From positions 1 to 27,587 of the forward strand of contig JAGNPP010000003.1 in the NCBI GenBank assembly GCA_017989575.1: a stretch of 27,587 bases of DNA. Reading direction: 5' to 3'. This document shows positions 24,423-27,587 of the stretch, piece by piece. Position 1 is the stretch's first letter. Each line of letters begins with the position of its first letter. Both the position numbers and the translations under genes were made by a program. The stretch comes from Chryseobacterium sp. GTDB taxonomy: Bacteria; Bacteroidota; Bacteroidia; Flavobacteriales; Weeksellaceae. Under the pieces are notes generated by a model. The model worked only from the letters and a program-made list of their open reading frames with translations. It searched no databases and had not been told where the DNA came from.

Positions 24423-25709
24423 ATGTCAGATAACAAAGTTATATTGAATTACGACGGGAAAAGTTTCGAATATCCCATCGTAGATAGTACAATCGGAGAC
24501 AGAGGAATTGATATTTCCAAATTGAGAGACCAGACTGGATTGATTACTTTGGATCTTGGTTACAAAAACACAGGTGCTACAATTAGTGAAATTACTTACT
24601 TAGATGGAGATCAAGGGGAATTGTTCTACAGAGGATATCCCATTGAACAAATTGCTGAGAAATCCAATTTTACAGAAGTAATGTATCTTTTACTTCACGG
24701 AGAATTGCCTACTACAGATCAGTTTAATACCTTCAACGGTAACATCAAAAAATATAACTTCGTAGCAGAGGAGATGAAAAAAATCATCGATGCTTTTCCT
24801 CGTTCTGCGCATCCAATGGGAGTTTTATCTACGCTTACTTCTGCTTTGACGGCATTTAACCCAAAAGCGGTTAATGTGCAGTCTAAAGAAGAAATGGATC
24901 TTGCGGCTGAATTGCTGATTGCGAAATTTGCGCATCTTGCTGCTTGGACTTACAGAAAAACTTTAGGTCTTCCATTAAACCACGGAGATAATAATTTAAA
25001 CTATGTAGAGAATTTCTACAAAATGGCGTTCAGATTACCAAATGAAGATTTCGAAATCAATCCTGTGGTAACTCAAGCTTTAGATAAATTATTGATCCTT
25101 CACGCAGATCACGAGCAAAACTGTTCTACATCTACTGTAAGAATGGTTGGTTCTGCTCACACAGGTCTTTTTGCATCAGTTTCTGCTGGTATTTCTGCAC
25201 TTTGGGGTCCACTTCACGGTGGTGCAAACCAAGCTGTTATCGAAATGCTTGAATTGATCGAAAAAGATGGTGGTGACGTGAACAAATGGGTTGCTAAAGC
25301 GAAAGATAAAAATGACAGCTTCCGTTTGATGGGCTTCGGACACAGAGTTTACAAAAACTTCGATCCAAGAGCAAAAATCATCAAAAAAGCGGCAGACGAT
25401 TTATTGGCGGCGTTAGGAATTGAAGACAAAGCGCTTGACATTGCAATGCAATTAGAAAAAGTAGCTCTTGAAGACGAATACTTCATCGAAAGAAAACTAT
25501 ATCCAAACGTAGATTTCTATTCTGGAATCATCTACAGAGCTTTGGGAATCCCGACAGAAATGTTCACCGTAATGTTTGCATTGGGAAGATTGCCAGGATG
25601 GATTGCTCAGTGGAAAGAAATGAGATTGAAAGGCGATCCTATCGGAAGACCAAGACAAATCTACCAAGGTGCTCAGCTTAGAGACTATGTAGATATTTCT
25701 AACAGATAA
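24423..25709 (+). CDS. gltA: Citrate synthase
   Basis: A 428-residue citrate synthase, first enzyme of the TCA cycle, joining acetyl-CoA and oxaloacetate. Active-site motifs are HADHEQNCSTSTVR, GPLHGGANQAV with the catalytic His, GFGHRVYKNFDPRA, and VDFYSGIIYRALGI with the catalytic Asp. The N-terminal TIGDRGIDISKL and the length match the type II hexameric bacterial enzymes, which are often inhibited by NADH. It is transcribed alone, ending at a strong terminator. A palindrome overlaps the likely promoter, so the gene may be regulated at transcription. Confidence 0.97.
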   Translation: MSDNKVILNYDGKSFEYPIVDSTIGDRGIDISKLRDQTGLITLDLGYKNTGATISEITYLDGDQGELFYRGYPIEQIAEKSNFTEVMYLLLHGELPTTDQFNTFNGNIKKYNFVAEEMKKIIDAFPRSAHPMGVLSTLTSALTAFNPKAVNVQSKEEMDLAAELLIAKFAHLAAWTYRKTLGLPLNHGDNNLNYVENFYKMAFRLPNEDFEINPVVTQALDKLLILHADHEQNCSTSTVRMVGSAHTGLFASVSAGISALWGPLHGGANQAVIEMLELIEKDGGDVNKWVAKAKDKNDSFRLMGFGHRVYKNFDPRAKIIKKAADDLLAALGIEDKALDIAMQLEKVALEDEYFIERKLYPNVDFYSGIIYRALGIPTEMFTVMFALGRLPGWIAQWKEMRLKGDPIGRPRQIYQGAQLRDYVDISNR

Positions 25710-25716
25710 ATAAACC

Positions 25717-25746
25717 GAAAGCTTCTCAATTGAGAAGCTTTTTTTT
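25717..25746 (+). terminator. Terminator of gltA
   Basis: A perfect palindrome, AAGCTTCTCA-ATTGAGAAGCTT at its core (25719-25740), makes a 9-bp stem with a 4-nt loop and is followed by a long T run, within about ten bases of the stop codon. Confidence 0.9.
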
Positions 25747-25761
25747 GGTCTTGTAATTAAT

Positions 25762-25799
25762 GTAAATAAAAATGCCACCATTTATAAAAAATGATGGCA
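25762..25799 (-). terminator. Terminator for the minus-strand secreted protein genes
   Basis: TGCCACCATTT (25773-25783) pairs with AAATGATGGCA (25789-25799) with one mismatch. Read on the minus strand, the hairpin is followed by TTTTTATTTAC, so it would end the transcript from the gene at 25902-26414. Confidence 0.7.
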
Positions 25800-25901
25800 C
25801 CGGTTTCGAGAAACCTAAAAAAAGTCAATTACTTAGTTATGAAATTTGTGTTTTTGCCCATTACTAAGATTGAACAAATTGATGTGTTACAATTAATTTG
25901 A

Positions 25902-26414
25902 TTACTTCCAAAAATTCCAGACGCTACCGTCAAAAACGGCAATCATTTTATTAAATGTATCATAACAAATCATTCCTGGATAAGGACTTCTAACATTTAT
26001 GTCCGGACGGAAAATCTTTGGGAGAATCGCTGCCTTGTTGTCAGATTCCAATACCAATACACCTTTTGCACTTGTGGTCGAGGCACCAATGATAGCGCCC
26101 GTACCCACTTCCGCTGTAGCATTATTTACAATGGGAGTTCCATTTCCTTTCGCGTGACTTAGCATTACCCATTTGTTGTTTTCGTACATCTTCACTTTCT
26201 GATCGGTTTTGTCGAAAAGAAAAGTACCGTTATTCGCTGGTGTAAGCGTTTCAGAAGCTTGTTGCACAGCTGGTAGAATGATGCCAAACCAATTGTCAGA
26301 GTCTTTAAAGTCTAAAATGGTACTATCTCCATTGACATTACTTTTTCCTATTGCCACTTGGGCATTACAAAAAGAAACCAATCCCAGACTGAATGTTAAT
26401 ATTATTTTTTTCAT
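25902..26414 (-). CDS. Small secreted protein with two copies of a roughly 55-residue module
   Basis: A 170-residue protein of unknown function. The signal peptide MKKIILTFSLGLVSFCNAQ sets the start at 26414; an in-frame ATG at 26444 overlaps the upstream gene and would add residues before the signal peptide. The mature part is an internal duplication. Residues 32-86 (STILDFKDSDNWFGIILP to NNKWVMLS) align with 118-169 (GVLVLESDNKAAILP to GSVWNFWK). Each ends in the pattern GxxxYDxxxKxxxxFxxxxW, with Phe for Tyr in the first. The preceding larger protein ends with the same module. It is probably exported to the cell surface or outside, and its gene follows the adhesin-like gene by 16 nt on the same strand. 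No T9SS sorting domain is visible. Confidence 0.85.
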   Translation of the reverse strand: MKKIILTFSLGLVSFCNAQVAIGKSNVNGDSTILDFKDSDNWFGIILPAVQQASETLTPANNGTFLFDKTDQKVKMYENNKWVMLSHAKGNGTPIVNNATAEVGTGAIIGASTTSAKGVLVLESDNKAAILPKIFRPDINVRSPYPGMICYDTFNKMIAVFDGSVWNFWK

Positions 26415-26430
26415 TTTTCTAAGTGTTTTT

Positions 26431-27587
26431 TTAATTACTATCATTACAAGTTCTTTGGATACAAGTCCAATTGACTCCGTTGAAAAGTTTCACACATTTG
26501 TCCACAATATCATAGACAACCATTCCTTCCTTCGGCTCTGCAATAGAATCTGTAAGAGGAGCTGGTAAGTAGCTTACGTGATTCACACGTGTGATTACAA
26601 AACCATCATTTCTGGATTCTAAAGCAATGTGACCATTTGGAATGGTGTTTGGCCAAGTGTCTTGTTTATTTTGATTGGTGATTCCCACTTTTGTGTAACC
26701 TTGCGGTGTTCCAGGAATTGGATCTTTCACACAATAGCAAGACTCGATACCTTGCACTAATAAACCTGCGTAATGTGGCTCGGAATACATTTGTACAACA
26801 ATTTCATTAATTCCTGCTTGGAAATTATTCTTTAAAAAAGTCGATTTTTCGTGACCATTTGCATAGCCTAAGAAATCTGTTGTACTAATATTCTGATCAA
26901 TTCCGTTAATGTAAACCCGTACAATCTGATTATCTACATAGTAATCTAATCTTAGTTTCAGATTGTTTGCAAGGAAAGCATTATCAATATTAAATTTATA
27001 TTTAAAGAAATAAGTATTAGGTAATGTGGAAGCTCCGGTATTTGGTGCATCAACATCAAATCCATTTTGTGTTGCAGAAATCCAATCTGCATTACCGAAT
27101 GGACTGGTTGCCCAAGTTTGATTAGGATTTCCTGCTGTTACTACCGCTCGACCAACTACAATTGCAGGGTGAAAAACTGCATTCGCAATACTGCTGTAAT
27201 TGAAAGTACTGGTTGATGGAGATGCAGTTCCACCTGTAAAATGAGTCACAGTCCAGTTATTGTCAAGATTTCTAACCGCTTTTTTGCCAGTAGCTGTAGA
27301 GTTTGTTCCGGTGCTTACTAATGGAACTCTTTCACAAGTCATATCGATTGGCGTAAGTCCACAAACCAAAGGAACGATCTCTGCTACTCGTTTTCCACTG
27401 TCTGCAACGATCATTCTTAAATATCTTGCGTTGACTGGATTTGTAAATCTAACCGTATTTGGAATTCCTTTTTCAGCTAAGTTGTATCCTCCATAATTTG
27501 GGAAAGTACCAATTGCCGCTGTTGTAAAAGTCACATTATCTGTACTGGTCTGGATGGTGTATCCTAAAACTTTGCTACCAGTAGTAC
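26431..27587 (-). CDS. Large secreted adhesin-like protein with discoidin-like domain, N-terminus beyond window
   Basis: The frame is open from the window edge to a TAA at 26431-26433, giving 385 codons of the C-terminal part; an internal GTG at 27534 is not a start. The first 60 or so visible residues (SKVLGYTIQTSTDNVTFTTA through NARYLRMIVADSG) look like the end of an F5/8 type C (discoidin) domain. A beta-rich segment follows (about 95-290) with LKLRLDYYVDNQIVRVYING and INEIVVQMYSEPHYAGLL, resembling a jelly-roll carbohydrate-binding fold. The C-terminal 60 residues (IALESRNDG to GMVVYDIVDKCVKLFNG, then VNWTCIQ) repeat the module seen twice in the next gene. It is probably a surface protein binding glycans. 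The signal peptide and the function of the N-terminal part are outside the window. Confidence 0.82.
   Translation of the reverse strand, partial: TTGSKVLGYTIQTSTDNVTFTTAAIGTFPNYGGYNLAEKGIPNTVRFTNPVNARYLRMIVADSGKRVAEIVPLVCGLTPIDMTCERVPLVSTGTNSTATGKKAVRNLDNNWTVTHFTGGTASPSTSTFNYSSIANAVFHPAIVVGRAVVTAGNPNQTWATSPFGNADWISATQNGFDVDAPNTGASTLPNTYFFKYKFNIDNAFLANNLKLRLDYYVDNQIVRVYINGIDQNISTTDFLGYANGHEKSTFLKNNFQAGINEIVVQMYSEPHYAGLLVQGIESCYCVKDPIPGTPQGYTKVGITNQNKQDTWPNTIPNGHIALESRNDGFVITRVNHVSYLPAPLTDSIAEPKEGMVVYDIVDKCVKLFNGVNWTCIQRTCNDSN

Noticed and set aside
26415..26444. Earlier ATG at 26444 for the small secreted protein
   Set aside because: It overlaps the end of the upstream gene and would place ten charged residues before a typical signal peptide; ATG at 26414 fits better.

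Overview
The window is a piece of an A+T-rich chromosome from the Bacteroidota, most likely class Flavobacteriia and near Chryseobacterium or Epilithonimonas. The protein families, the promoter boxes of the Bacteroidota type (TAnnTTTG) in front of several genes, the lack of clear Shine-Dalgarno sequences, the split methionine synthase and the secreted adhesin-like proteins all fit this. The exact species is inference. No phage, plasmid, CRISPR array, rRNA or tRNA was seen.

Layout. 1-3352 (minus strand): a 3'-truncated GH63-type glucosidase and, upstream of it, an SDR dehydrogenase of the glucose-dehydrogenase type. The gap between them holds copy 1 of a roughly 144-bp dispersed repeat. 3353-3857: a non-coding leader with small repeats, a promoter and a SAM-I riboswitch. 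3858-13303 (plus strand): a methionine operon of metX-like acyltransferase, ACT-homoserine dehydrogenase, metZ-like sulfhydrylase, the homocysteine domain of MetH, a RAYT/IS200-like transposase with flanking hairpins, the folate/B12/activation part of MetH, and metF. It covers aspartate semialdehyde to methionine, including supply of the folate methyl group, and ends at a terminator. 13362-16128: hutI, hutG and a HAD phosphatase, closely packed, ending at a two-way terminator.

16192-17915 (minus): a DUF2911 secreted protein and a methionine-type aminotransferase. 17977-19505 (plus): miaA and a thioredoxin-like protein. 19570-22252 (minus): a NUDIX hydrolase, XerD, dCMP deaminase and an enoyl-CoA hydratase. 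22386-25709 (plus): an RlpA-like lipoprotein, enolase and citrate synthase, the last two each followed by a strong hairpin terminator. 25902-27587 (minus): a small secreted protein and the end of a large discoidin-like secreted protein; they share a roughly 55-residue module.

The most interesting parts are the non-coding ones. The met operon is interrupted by three kinds of repeat: interlocked inverted repeats before metZ, the 144-bp repeat before the first metH gene, and a transposase gene between the two metH genes whose left and right flanks carry matching short hairpins in opposite orientation. The two copies of the 144-bp repeat differ in homopolymer length in a compensating way, T7/A7 against T6/A6, which suggests selection or conversion on a folded structure.
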